Part shown: piece after piece, positions 52,107-59,612 of the stretch
How positions within the stretch are numbered: the stretch's first letter is position 1
Layout: every line of letters begins with the position of its first letter
Assembly: GCF_907165195.1 (NCBI RefSeq)
Contig: NZ_OU015584.1
Span: forward strand, 3,606,978 to 3,670,977
Direction: 5' to 3'
Length of the DNA stretch: 64,000 nt
Source of the DNA: Parvicella tangerina
GTDB lineage: Bacteria; Bacteroidota; Bacteroidia; Flavobacteriales_D; Parvicellaceae
Made by a program: the position numbers and the translations under genes
Notes under the pieces: generated by a model
Database searches by the model: none
Told to the model about the DNA's origin: nothing
Seen by the model: the letters and a program-made list of their open reading frames with translations, nothing else

Positions 52107-52405
52107 TTAAACTACTCATAAATTCAGTCGTAACAATAACTGTTTGTTCTCTTCTCGTAAGTTGTTCAGATCCTCGTGAAATACTTGTAGATGATCCAGA
52201 TGCAAAGGAATATGTTGACGAGTTATGTAAGGAATTGGAGGATGAAGAGTGTAATAAGTTGAAGAATGAGTTAAAGAACATTTTGACATACGGTAATTTT
52301 GGAAAAGAAGGAAAGGCGCAAGTCATTCAGTATTATTCAATTAAATATGAGGATTTAACTCTGGGAGATTTGTTGGATACCGATGTGCCCGAAGTAGAAA
52401 AATAA
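52103..52405 (+). CDS. Small lipoprotein
   Basis: A 100-residue protein with lipobox LVSC (Cys about 21), followed by an acidic helical mature part. It overlaps the previous lipoprotein gene by four bases, so the two probably act together. No family recognised. Confidence 0.55.
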   Translation: MIKLLINSVVTITVCSLLVSCSDPREILVDDPDAKEYVDELCKELEDEECNKLKNELKNILTYGNFGKEGKAQVIQYYSIKYEDLTLGDLLDTDVPEVEK

Positions 52406-52510
52406 GTCCTCCTAAATTTGGTATCTTTTCTATTGTTTGAACCTCTAGAAAAGCTGTTTGCCTATCCTTTTTTTAACACAAACACTACGTAAATATATTA
52501 CGAAGTGGCT

Positions 52511-53173
52511 ATGTATCTTCGGCTTGATTCAAAATTAAAAACTCTTGTTTTAGAGTGCATAAAAAAGATTATGACAATTACTGATAATGACCTTTACACC
52601 GAAAAAGAATTAATCGATTTATACATCGAATTATCCAACATATCCCCCATCGCTGAGTGGAATGAAGAATCCTTGTCAGATAACCCACCTATATTAGTCC
52701 GTTTCAGAGCTTTTAAAGCCCTTTTTAGAGCCTTTTATGGTCAATACAATCTCGAACTAGTAAAATGCTTTGTTGACGAGCTACCTGTCAAGATCTTCGG
52801 TGACGGACTCAAAAGGAGCTTATTTGATGAACTTTATAGACAAGGTAAAATAAAAAGTGATGTTAAATTTGAGGATGTAGAACCCAAGCTTATCGAACAT
52901 TATTTTTTACCTCATGAATTTATCAAGCTGAAGAAAATACTGGCAAATTTGAAAGATTTTTCCCAAGCATCTGGGAAAATGTATGTTGATGATGCTTCAA
53001 TTATTGCTCATGGAATTTGGGAAGACATTGATCCAGAAAAAATTGTTAGTATTGATCTAATACTAAAATCACTATATAATCCCGATCATAAAACATTCAC
53101 TAAGCAGGAATTGATTGAGAAATATGATTTTCCTGATGTAGATTTAACAGACATAGATGCTGAGTGGTTTTAA
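52511..53173 (+). CDS. Unknown protein, first of a four-gene cargo set
   Basis: A 220-residue helical, acidic protein (start ATG 52511, with an in-frame GTG six bases upstream). It has no membrane segment and no known motif; pieces such as RFRAFKALFRAFYGQYN and AHGIWEDIDPEK could be conserved. It is followed after 14 bases by a PD-(D/E)XK-type nuclease gene. The four genes from here to 54575 are tightly packed on one strand and may form a functional unit such as a defence system. Confidence 0.5.
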   Translation: MYLRLDSKLKTLVLECIKKIMTITDNDLYTEKELIDLYIELSNISPIAEWNEESLSDNPPILVRFRAFKALFRAFYGQYNLELVKCFVDELPVKIFGDGLKRSLFDELYRQGKIKSDVKFEDVEPKLIEHYFLPHEFIKLKKILANLKDFSQASGKMYVDDASIIAHGIWEDIDPEKIVSIDLILKSLYNPDHKTFTKQELIEKYDFPDVDLTDIDAEWF

Positions 53174-53187
53174 ATTCAAAATAGTAA

Positions 53188-53733
53188 ATGAAATATTCCA
53201 ACAATGATATAGTTAAAGCTATTAGGAACTATGCTAAAGCATATCGTCAACTTGAAAAAATACAAGATGAATACAACTGTAAGGATAATCCTCAGCCAAT
53301 TATTAGAATTCCAAAAGGCGATCAAAAGACTGGTGTAGCTGGAGAGTTCTATGGCAGGTTAGTTTTAGCTAAGATTTTGGAAGGTGTTTCTGATTCTGAT
53401 GTTCAAATTGGAGGTAATCATTCTGAAAAAGGGTTCGATTTAATTGTTACTAGAAACAATCAAGAGGAATATTATCAAGTGAAAACTGTTTCAGAATATA
53501 GTAGAACTAAAATGACTACCCCACTACATACCGCAACAAACTCTGGAAGGACAATCAACGGTGTCCTTTTTATCCTTCTAAATGTGGATTTCGTTTCTGG
53601 CAAATTTCACTTCATTCAAGACATGTCAAAACTTAAGGATAAGAACGGTAAATCTATGGCTACAAAGTCATTATGGAACCTACCGAACATAAAGAAATTT
53701 CGTTGGAACAATAACGACCTAATCCTTGAATAG
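53188..53733 (+). CDS. PD-(D/E)XK-type nuclease-like protein
   Basis: A 181-residue protein with a restriction-endonuclease-like core: a helix with Glu (VAGEFYGRLVLAKIL), then GFDLIVTRNNQEEYYQVKTVS carrying the D...QVK catalytic set, then FILLNVDFV. This order matches PD-(D/E)XK enzymes that cut DNA. The next gene begins directly at the base after the stop codon. The role in the set is probably nucleic-acid cleavage; target unknown. Confidence 0.6.
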   Translation: MKYSNNDIVKAIRNYAKAYRQLEKIQDEYNCKDNPQPIIRIPKGDQKTGVAGEFYGRLVLAKILEGVSDSDVQIGGNHSEKGFDLIVTRNNQEEYYQVKTVSEYSRTKMTTPLHTATNSGRTINGVLFILLNVDFVSGKFHFIQDMSKLKDKNGKSMATKSLWNLPNIKKFRWNNNDLILE

Positions 53734-54264
53734 ATGGATAAGTTTAACCAAGCTCGACTGAAATACAAACCTACTGTAATAAAATATCTGTTGGTTGCTG
53801 AAACACCTCCTAAATCGGATTCCAATAGATTTTTTTACTTTGAATATGTAGACAAACAAGACAGTCTGTTTTTAGAGATTATGAAAGTGCTTTATCCTAT
53901 AGAAACTTCATCTTTAAGCATCAAGGAAATCAGACTTAAAAAAGAGGAATTCTTAAATAGGTTTAAAACGGATGGATTTTATCTAATCGACTCGCTAGAT
54001 AAGCCGTTCGAAGAAAAATATAGCTCAAGACAAAAGATAGAACTTATCAGAAAAGGACAAGTCGACCTATTGTCCAAGATTACGAAACTACTTTCTTCAG
54101 AGACTAAAGTCATTCTAATTGCATCCCCTGTTTATAAAGCTAATATTGAATTTTTGAAAGCAAATAAAGTACCTGTTATAAATTCAGAATTTATTGACTT
54201 TCCCGGATCAGGGGGGCAAAAGAAATTTCGAGAGAAAATGTGGTCAATTTTAAACAATATTTAG
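53734..54264 (+). CDS. Unknown protein, possibly uracil-DNA-glycosylase-like fold
   Basis: A 176-residue protein starting at the base after the nuclease stop. LLVAETPP near residue 20 followed by an aromatic FFYF, and a late VILIASPVYK strand, then DFPGSGGQKKF, recall the uracil-DNA glycosylase superfamily layout, but catalytic residues are not certain. An unknown Rossmann-like enzyme is the alternative. Confidence 0.45.
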   Translation: MDKFNQARLKYKPTVIKYLLVAETPPKSDSNRFFYFEYVDKQDSLFLEIMKVLYPIETSSLSIKEIRLKKEEFLNRFKTDGFYLIDSLDKPFEEKYSSRQKIELIRKGQVDLLSKITKLLSSETKVILIASPVYKANIEFLKANKVPVINSEFIDFPGSGGQKKFREKMWSILNNI

Positions 54265-54266
54265 AC

Positions 54267-54575
54267 ATGGAGGTAGAATTTGAAGTAGTTAGATTTGGTA
54301 AAATCAGAAGTGATCGTTTCATTGAAAAAACATTACAAGAAAATGTAGAATTGCTTAAAAACAGTATTCGATCATTCCTATCGGAGGATAATTCAGTTGA
54401 CAAGGTTTATTTAGACATCATAATTCCTTCAAGAGGTCAGGATATCAAAGTAAATATTTTCCATATTAAAGAGGATCACGTAAAAAACAGATTAAAATTT
54501 AACTATCCTAATTCGATATATACTGGTAGTCAAACTAAGCTAATAGAAAATGCCCAAAATCAAGTTTGGAAGTGA
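54267..54575 (+). CDS. Small unknown protein, last of the four-gene set
   Basis: A 102-residue protein starting at ATG 54267 (MEVEFEVVRFGK), two bases after the previous stop; a GTG start at 54240 would overlap and is less likely. It is basic and beta/alpha mixed (KVYLDIIIPSRGQDIKVNIF). No family recognised. It is placed as the fourth gene of the set. Confidence 0.5.
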   Translation: MEVEFEVVRFGKIRSDRFIEKTLQENVELLKNSIRSFLSEDNSVDKVYLDIIIPSRGQDIKVNIFHIKEDHVKNRLKFNYPNSIYTGSQTKLIENAQNQVWK

Positions 54576-54672
54576 TCAAGTTTTACAAAAGTGTCTATAG
54601 GTACGTAAATGTGAAAAAATAGAACAATTTTGTTTATTGGCGTTTGCTTAAATTTCTTTACAAAAAAACGTT

Positions 54673-55476
54673 ATGAATAAAATTAATGCAACCCTTAGGA
54701 TAATACGAAAACAAAAACGAATAACGCAAAAGAGTATGGCTGAGCGTCTTAATATTGCTCGGTCAACCTATAGCAAACTTGAATCTGGGAATACTAGGAT
54801 AGACGTGGCGATGCTCACAAACATTTGTCGTATTCTAGAAGTATCGACTACTGAAATAATTAAAGAAAATGGTGACTATACACTCGATTCAATATCTGAA
54901 GAACTAGACATTATGATGGGGATTGCGGAAACAAGTTTATTTGAGGATCTTCATAAAACAGTCGCTTACGATCAGTTAACGACAGAACAAAAAAAGAAGC
55001 TCGAAGAAAAAGGATTTGGTGATCGCAAGAGCTATGAAAACACTCCTTTTAACGGAAGGATTTTTTCTTTCGGTCAGAAAGAAGTCTTCCGTTATATGAT
55101 GGACAACTGTGGGATGGAAATGTTTTTTAGATTGAAACTTATTACTACGGATTACTGGTTAGACAAATGGAAGGATTATCTGGAAGACAAGAAGTCTAAG
55201 CACAAATATTTCGAAGAAAATGGTGACTTTCCTGCTCAAGATCAGAATCATCTAGAAATTGACGAAAAAGACTATTTTGTAGTCGTATTTATCGACTTAA
55301 AATTTCCAAACAACAAATCCAAAACAGTGCAAATATCAGAAAGAGATTTTCCTAATAACAGTGATGATCCTGACGAAATTTTAGACTACGTAATATTGAA
55401 AACTGATGCCCTTCATGGAGAAATATTGTGTTTTTCTGTAGATGGATACGACTCAGTCTGTGAAATCGTTGAATAG
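54673..55476 (+). CDS. XRE-family regulator with unknown C-terminal domain
   Basis: A 267-residue protein. The N-terminal 60 residues are a lambda-repressor-type helix-turn-helix (RKQKRITQKSMAERLNIARSTYSKLE). The C-terminal 200 residues (including MDNCGMEMFFRLKLITTDYW and KDYFVVVFIDLKFPN) match no known sensor. It could be the element's repressor or a regulator of the cargo set. Its 97-base upstream gap has no clear dyad. Confidence 0.75.
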   Translation: MNKINATLRIIRKQKRITQKSMAERLNIARSTYSKLESGNTRIDVAMLTNICRILEVSTTEIIKENGDYTLDSISEELDIMMGIAETSLFEDLHKTVAYDQLTTEQKKKLEEKGFGDRKSYENTPFNGRIFSFGQKEVFRYMMDNCGMEMFFRLKLITTDYWLDKWKDYLEDKKSKHKYFEENGDFPAQDQNHLEIDEKDYFVVVFIDLKFPNNKSKTVQISERDFPNNSDDPDEILDYVILKTDALHGEILCFSVDGYDSVCEIVE

Positions 55477-55513
55477 TTTGCTATATTTGATTTAAATCAA
55501 AAACAATTAATTT

Positions 55514-55978
55514 ATGGCTATCTCCTACAAAACGAACCTAAATGATGTAACCCCTAGTGATATTGAAACCTACAACGACTTTCATATTCTAGTTGATCTT
55601 GTTAGATTAAATATTGATTCCAACAGAAATGTCGAATTTATCAAAGAATACTATGATTTCATATCCTTCCTTTTGACGGAGTATCCGATAGTTGAAGAAC
55701 ATTACACTTACTTTGCAACAAAGTCTGGTATCTCTCCAACAGGCGACATAGAAACGTCAGCCCAAAATTCTTGCAACAAATTCATTTTATATATGGATGA
55801 GGATAACAAAGTACACTTTAATGTTGAATATAAATTTCGAGTTATTTTAACATCACTATACCGAGAAAATCTTCCAAAGGAAGTTCAATTCACGGAAGAA
55901 AGACTAAGTGAACTCGTGGAGAGGTTTTGGTACTTTGTAGATTACGGACAAAAACAAACACCTTCGGTTGTTTTTTAG
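55514..55978 (+). CDS. Unknown acidic protein
   Basis: A 154-residue soluble protein after the XRE gene (37-base gap). It is mostly helical with no known motif; FHILVDLVRLNID and LSELVERFWYFVDYG are predicted helices. Probably co-transcribed with the regulator. Function unknown. Confidence 0.5.
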   Translation: MAISYKTNLNDVTPSDIETYNDFHILVDLVRLNIDSNRNVEFIKEYYDFISFLLTEYPIVEEHYTYFATKSGISPTGDIETSAQNSCNKFILYMDEDNKVHFNVEYKFRVILTSLYRENLPKEVQFTEERLSELVERFWYFVDYGQKQTPSVVF

Positions 55979-56035
55979 CAAAAAAATTGAATTCTATTTA
56001 TTACTTTGTTGAGAGATTGTAGATATTCATCATTA

Positions 56036-56179
56036 TGAGCATTCAAATACGCTCACTTTATAGAAAACTCCTATTGAAGCAGATTCTTCAATAGTTGAGC
56101 ACAAAATATTGCTCATTTAATTATAATAACCTCTTCATTTTAACTATTAATTAGTTAAATGAGCCTATTATTAAGCTCA
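56036..56179. repeat. Three TGAGC-N10-GCTCA dyads
   Basis: TGAGC-N10-GCTCA occurs exactly three times: 56036-56055, 56096-56115 and 56160-56179, spaced 60 and 64 bases apart. An extra hairpin ATTGAAG-N6-CTTCAAT lies at 56074-56093. The array lies directly upstream of 56202-56879. It may be an operator array or a set of RNA hairpins. Confidence 0.7.
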
Positions 56180-56201
56180 AGAATAAAAATAAGAATAGGA
56201 A

Positions 56202-56879
56202 ATGATCTACATTATACCAACCGAAAAAGGTTTAGGTGTCGAAATTTGGGGAACCTACAAGGATTTAGATAACCTCTATTTAGTAATCGGAAAATTCTGG
56301 AACAATACAAATTACCTCAACAAGAAAGGTTTTGAAAGTAGAGATAAACTGATAAGTGGGTTTTCATACGAAATTAGAAAAGCAAAGGAAGGAAGTCGAC
56401 TAAAAAGGACTTCAAGTCATTTTACCTATGATCAAATCGAATATTTTGGAACTAAAATTTCGTGGGTTCATTTTTTATTTTCAATGACATCAATTAAATA
56501 CAATATGGGAATCAACGAAATCAACAAGTTTGATATTTCAATGATTTTACTGCTAGAGTTTTGGTTGGAAAGTGCTATGAAAAAATACGATGAAGTCGGA
56601 GCAAAGAATTTAATTGGATTTATTGACGGTGGAATTTACGCTGCAAACGATAATATTTATCACTTTATGCGATGTATAAATATGGAATATTTTAAACTTA
56701 AAGGAGGAAAAAGAGCTTTTAGAAAACTTCCTGAACTTTTGAAGCTTGGAATTTTTAACACCAATGAATATCTTGAGTACCAAAAATTTTTAACAACTGA
56801 ATCAAAAAGACTAAACTGTGAAATAATAAATATGGAAATTAACGATGATCATGTAGATTATGAAAATATTAAATGGTAA
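56202..56879 (+). CDS. Unknown protein, possibly DUF6904-like
   Basis: A 225-residue protein beginning MIYIIPTEKGLGVEIWGTY. This opening, with IPTEKG and a following DLDNLY helix, resembles the DUF6904 family seen in various bacteria, but I am not sure. The rest is helical with several aromatic residues (WVHFLFSM). It is the last gene before the right end of the element, controlled perhaps by the dyad array upstream. Confidence 0.45.
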   Translation: MIYIIPTEKGLGVEIWGTYKDLDNLYLVIGKFWNNTNYLNKKGFESRDKLISGFSYEIRKAKEGSRLKRTSSHFTYDQIEYFGTKISWVHFLFSMTSIKYNMGINEINKFDISMILLLEFWLESAMKKYDEVGAKNLIGFIDGGIYAANDNIYHFMRCINMEYFKLKGGKRAFRKLPELLKLGIFNTNEYLEYQKFLTTESKRLNCEIINMEINDDHVDYENIKW

Positions 56880-56960
56880 TCATCTTAATTGAAGAACATC
56901 AACGTACACGGATAAACTTTTATATTTCAAGCTCAAATGCTCATGTTTTTTTCAATTCTA

Positions 56961-56985
56961 AGGTCGCTTATTAAGGTCGCTTTTT
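56961..56985 (+). repeat. Right arm repeats AGGTCGCTT x2
   Basis: AGGTCGCTTA (56961) and AGGTCGCTTTTT (56974) have the same 13-base period and orientation as the pair at 23970-23995. They lie about 100 bases inside attR. Probable arm-type integrase sites. Confidence 0.65.
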
Positions 56986-57082
56986 GCTAAAATTCGAACC
57001 AAAATGCAGATTTTTGACAATCAGAAAATCACTAGAAATCCTTTGTTTATAAGAGTTTGTGGTTTTATATCATTTCCGACCT

Positions 57083-57130
57083 CAGGATTCATAACCCTGA
57101 GGTCGGGAGTTCAAATCTCCCCCGCGCCAC
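57083..57130 (+). repeat. attR direct repeat (48 bp)
   Basis: Identical to 23861-23908. It carries only the tRNA part from the anticodon stem to the 3' end, so no second working tRNA is made. It marks the right boundary of the element. Confidence 0.95.
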
Positions 57131-57134
57131 ATCG

Positions 57135-57164
57135 AAACCCAGAAAGTTATTTCTGGGTTTTTTT
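57135..57164 (+). terminator. Terminator directly after attR
   Basis: AAACCCAGAAA and TTTCTGGGTTT pair around a four-base loop, followed by Ts. It would be the terminator that followed the tRNA before the 33-kb element entered. Confidence 0.8.
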
Positions 57165-57284
57165 ATGCTTTGTTATGAGCAAAACTTGTTTTAGCGAATA
57201 AGCAAAGCGTAAAAAATCATTTGTGAAACAAATTAAGTTTTGATATGGTCAGTTTACTCAAAAACATTCACGAGTGCAACGAGT

Positions 57285-57302
57285 AAATCTCCCCCGCGCC
57301 AC
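57285..57302 (+). repeat. Third, partial att copy (18 bp)
   Basis: AAATCTCCCCCGCGCCAC repeats the last 18 bases of attL and attR, 155 bases beyond attR. It too is followed by a terminator hairpin (57303-57334: AAGCCCGAGTC with GACTTGGGCTT). The 57131-57284 interval looks like a relic of an earlier insertion. Confidence 0.65.
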
Positions 57303-57437
57303 AAAAGCCCGAGTCGTTAGACTTGGGCTTTTTTAATTTCATAGCCAGTAATTCGAAATACACGAAAGAAAATCCTTCAAATACTCCTTTTCTCACCTCA
57401 AATAATCAATTTCTAATTTACGTTTCGAATCATTAAT

Positions 57438-57445
57438 TACATTTG
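57438..57445 (+). promoter_or_regulatory. -7 promoter box (TACATTTG) of asd
   Basis: TACATTTG matches TAnnTTTG and lies 16 bases before the asd ATG. Confidence 0.5.
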
Positions 57446-57461
57446 CTAAAAATCGAATTAA

Positions 57462-58451
57462 ATGAAACTAGCGGTAGTCGGTGCCACAGGAATGGTGGGA
57501 AATGTTATGCTCGAGGTTCTTAAAGAAAGAAACTTTCCTTATGATGAATTGATCTTGGTCGCTTCTGAAAGAAGTAAAGGAAAACAGCTTTCATATAATA
57601 ATAAATCATATACACTGTATGGACTGCAGGAAGCTGTTGATGCGAAACCCGATATTGCTATTTTTTCTGCCGGAGGCTCTGTATCTAAAGAGTGGGCTCC
57701 AAAATTTGCCGCTTCAGGAACAACTGTAATTGATAATTCTTCCGCATGGCGAATGGATTCGGATAAGAAATTAGTTGTTCCAGAGATCAATGCCAATGAA
57801 CTAACCAAAGACGATAAAATTATTGCTAACCCGAACTGCAGCACAATCCAAATGGTATTGGCGCTCCTTCCTATACATAAGAATTTTGGCATTGAAAGAT
57901 TGGTGATCTCTACTTATCAGAGTGTTACTGGCACTGGAGTGGCAGCTGTAAAACAACTAGAAGATGAAAGATCAGGAAAGCAACCAACGATGGTCTATCC
58001 ACACCCTATCGATAAAAATTGTCTGCCACATGGTGGTGATTTTGATGATAACGGTTATACCAGTGAAGAAATGAAGTTGGTGAATGAAACACGCAAAATT
58101 CTGGGTGACGAAACTATTCAAATCACGGCTACGGTTGTCCGGGTTCCCGTTATTGGTGGTCATTCTGAGGCAGTTAATGTGCAAACTCGAAAAGACTTTT
58201 CGTTAAAAGAAGTTAGAGCTCTGCTAGAGGCCACACCGGGTATTGAAGTTCAAGATGATCCTGCTAATAACATTTACCCAATGCCGATTACTGCACATCA
58301 TAAAGACGAAGTATTGGTTGGTCGAATTAGAAAAGATCTTTCAGTCCCCCATGGACTAGACCTTTGGATAGTGGCTGACAACCTCCGAAAAGGAGCCGCA
58401 ACTAATGCTATTCAAATTGCGGAATATGTCCTCTCAAAAAAATTGGTGTAA
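57462..58451 (+). CDS. asd: Aspartate-semialdehyde dehydrogenase
   Basis: This enzyme reduces aspartyl phosphate to the semialdehyde in lysine, threonine and methionine synthesis. The 329-residue protein has the NADP motif GATGMVGNVML at its start, the catalytic Cys in NPNCSTIQM, the substrate-binding YQSVTGTG loop and the catalytic His in PVIGGHSEA. Length is normal. It stands as the first backbone gene beyond the element, with its own promoter box. Confidence 0.96.
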   Translation: MKLAVVGATGMVGNVMLEVLKERNFPYDELILVASERSKGKQLSYNNKSYTLYGLQEAVDAKPDIAIFSAGGSVSKEWAPKFAASGTTVIDNSSAWRMDSDKKLVVPEINANELTKDDKIIANPNCSTIQMVLALLPIHKNFGIERLVISTYQSVTGTGVAAVKQLEDERSGKQPTMVYPHPIDKNCLPHGGDFDDNGYTSEEMKLVNETRKILGDETIQITATVVRVPVIGGHSEAVNVQTRKDFSLKEVRALLEATPGIEVQDDPANNIYPMPITAHHKDEVLVGRIRKDLSVPHGLDLWIVADNLRKGAATNAIQIAEYVLSKKLV

Positions 58452-58494
58452 ATATTCTCGCCCGAAATAGTTTACAAGTAAAATATTTTTTCGG

Positions 58495-58502
58495 TAGTTT
58501 TG
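58495..58502 (+). promoter_or_regulatory. -7 promoter box (TAGTTTTG) upstream of marR-type gene
   Basis: TAGTTTTG matches TAnnTTTG and ends 17 bases before the ATG at 58520. It may drive the four-gene run to 62281. Confidence 0.45.
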
Positions 58503-58519
58503 TAGCAAATTGAAATCAG

Positions 58520-58972
58520 ATGTCTACAATTAGCGAAGAAATTCAGAGTTCGTTTGAAACGGATCAGCAAATGGCCATTGTAAACATTCTTTACACAGCC
58601 AACTGGTTAAAGAATTTACACGGAGAGGACCTAAAGAAATTCAACATCACTCTGCAACAGTATAATATTCTCCGTATTTTACGGGGAGGTAAGGATTGGA
58701 TGGCAATGAACGATGTTAAATCCAGGATGATCGAAAAATCCCCCAATGCAACGAGGCTAGCTGACAAACTCATCTCTTCTGAATTCATCGAACGAAAACG
58801 ATGTGATGTAGATCGAAGGGTGGTTTATGTTAAGATCACTTCCAAGGGAAAAAAGCTTTTAAAAACCATTGATGACCAGAAAATGCTCTTACCTACAGAT
58901 GGTTTCCACGAAAACCTGAGCGCTGATGAAGCAAAAACATTATCGAACCTTTTAGACAAACTCAGAGGGTAA
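58520..58972 (+). CDS. MarR-family transcriptional regulator
   Basis: A 150-residue winged-helix regulator. The core is LQQYNILRILRG, then SPNATRLADKLISSEFIERKRCDVDRRVVYVKITSKGKKLL-type wing sequence with the DRR turn of MarR proteins. It shares its last base with the ATG of the nitroreductase gene, so it probably controls that gene and perhaps the downstream MATE pump. The ligand is unknown. Confidence 0.9.
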   Translation: MSTISEEIQSSFETDQQMAIVNILYTANWLKNLHGEDLKKFNITLQQYNILRILRGGKDWMAMNDVKSRMIEKSPNATRLADKLISSEFIERKRCDVDRRVVYVKITSKGKKLLKTIDDQKMLLPTDGFHENLSADEAKTLSNLLDKLRG

Positions 58973-59604
58973 TGAATTATTTAGAGTCACTAAAGTGGCG
59001 ATATGCTACCAAAAAGTTTGATGCCCAAAAAAGAATCGAGCCAGAAGTCCTTGATCGAATTATTGAAGCTGGCGGATTAACGGCCACATCATTAGGTCTT
59101 CAAGCAATAAAGATTTTGAGACTTGAGGACGAAAATCTGAGAGAAGCTATTCTTCCTCATTGCTTTAATCAACGTCAAGTAGTAGATGCAAGTGATCTAC
59201 TCATTTTATGCGTTGACACGGACATCGATCAAAACAAGATTGATGCCTACATTAATCTTGTTGCAAAGACAAGAAACCAACATATCGATGACCTGCAAGG
59301 ATTTAAAAAAATGATTTCTGGCTACCTTAGTAGTTTTGAGAGCAGGAAACCCATGCAGGAATGGCTAGCCAGACAATCTTATATTACACTGGGAACGCTT
59401 TTAACAGCTTGTGCGATGGAACGTTTAGATAGCTGTCCGATGGAAGGTTTTAGGCCTAAAGAGGTTGCAAAAGTTCTCCAGCTTGAAGAAGAAGGATTAT
59501 TTCCAATATTACTTCTTCCTGTTGGTTATCGTGCAGATAACGATCGCAATCAGCACCTGCGTAAAGTCAGAAAACCACTAGACGAATTCTTATTGGTCCG
59601 TTGA
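58972..59604 (+). CDS. NAD(P)H-dependent nitroreductase-family oxidoreductase
   Basis: A 210-residue flavoprotein of the NfsB-type nitroreductase family. The opening WRYATKKFD with a catalytic-type Lys-rich loop, TATSLGLQAIKI (FMN-binding Ser region) and the C-terminal LPVGYRADND are characteristic. It reduces nitro compounds or quinones with FMN. It overlaps the marR gene by one base, and the regulator is its likely control. Confidence 0.88.
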   Translation: MNYLESLKWRYATKKFDAQKRIEPEVLDRIIEAGGLTATSLGLQAIKILRLEDENLREAILPHCFNQRQVVDASDLLILCVDTDIDQNKIDAYINLVAKTRNQHIDDLQGFKKMISGYLSSFESRKPMQEWLARQSYITLGTLLTACAMERLDSCPMEGFRPKEVAKVLQLEEEGLFPILLLPVGYRADNDRNQHLRKVRKPLDEFLLVR

Positions 59605-59612
59605 ATTCTCGT

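Larger units (their letters stand above)
23861..57130. mobile_element. 33-kb tRNA-integrated element, probable tailless prophage
   Basis: The element lies between two identical 48-bp copies of the tRNA 3' part; excision would give a circle of 33,222 bp. It has a tyrosine integrase near the left end, a DnaA-domain-like protein, an A32/HerA-type P-loop ATPase, a candidate jelly-roll capsid protein, two cell-wall hydrolase-type proteins and about ten small single-span membrane proteins. No terminase, portal, tail, relaxase, VirB4 or HUH replicase is recognisable. I infer a prophage of a tailless, membrane-containing virus. Cargo (PIN, mini-Rhs operon, patatin, nuclease set) fills the rest. Confidence 0.8.

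Noticed and set aside
56036-56179. CRISPR array
   Set aside because: Only three 20-base dyads, internally variable in the N10 part and with unequal AT-rich gaps; no cas genes.
23861-57130. Element as an integrative conjugative element
   Set aside because: No relaxase, coupling protein, VirB4 or Tra genes are recognisable; the ATPase lacks the features of conjugation ATPases and the gene set fits a virus better.
57004-57201. A 65-residue open frame through attR
   Set aside because: It reads across the tRNA fragment and terminator and shows no coding pattern.
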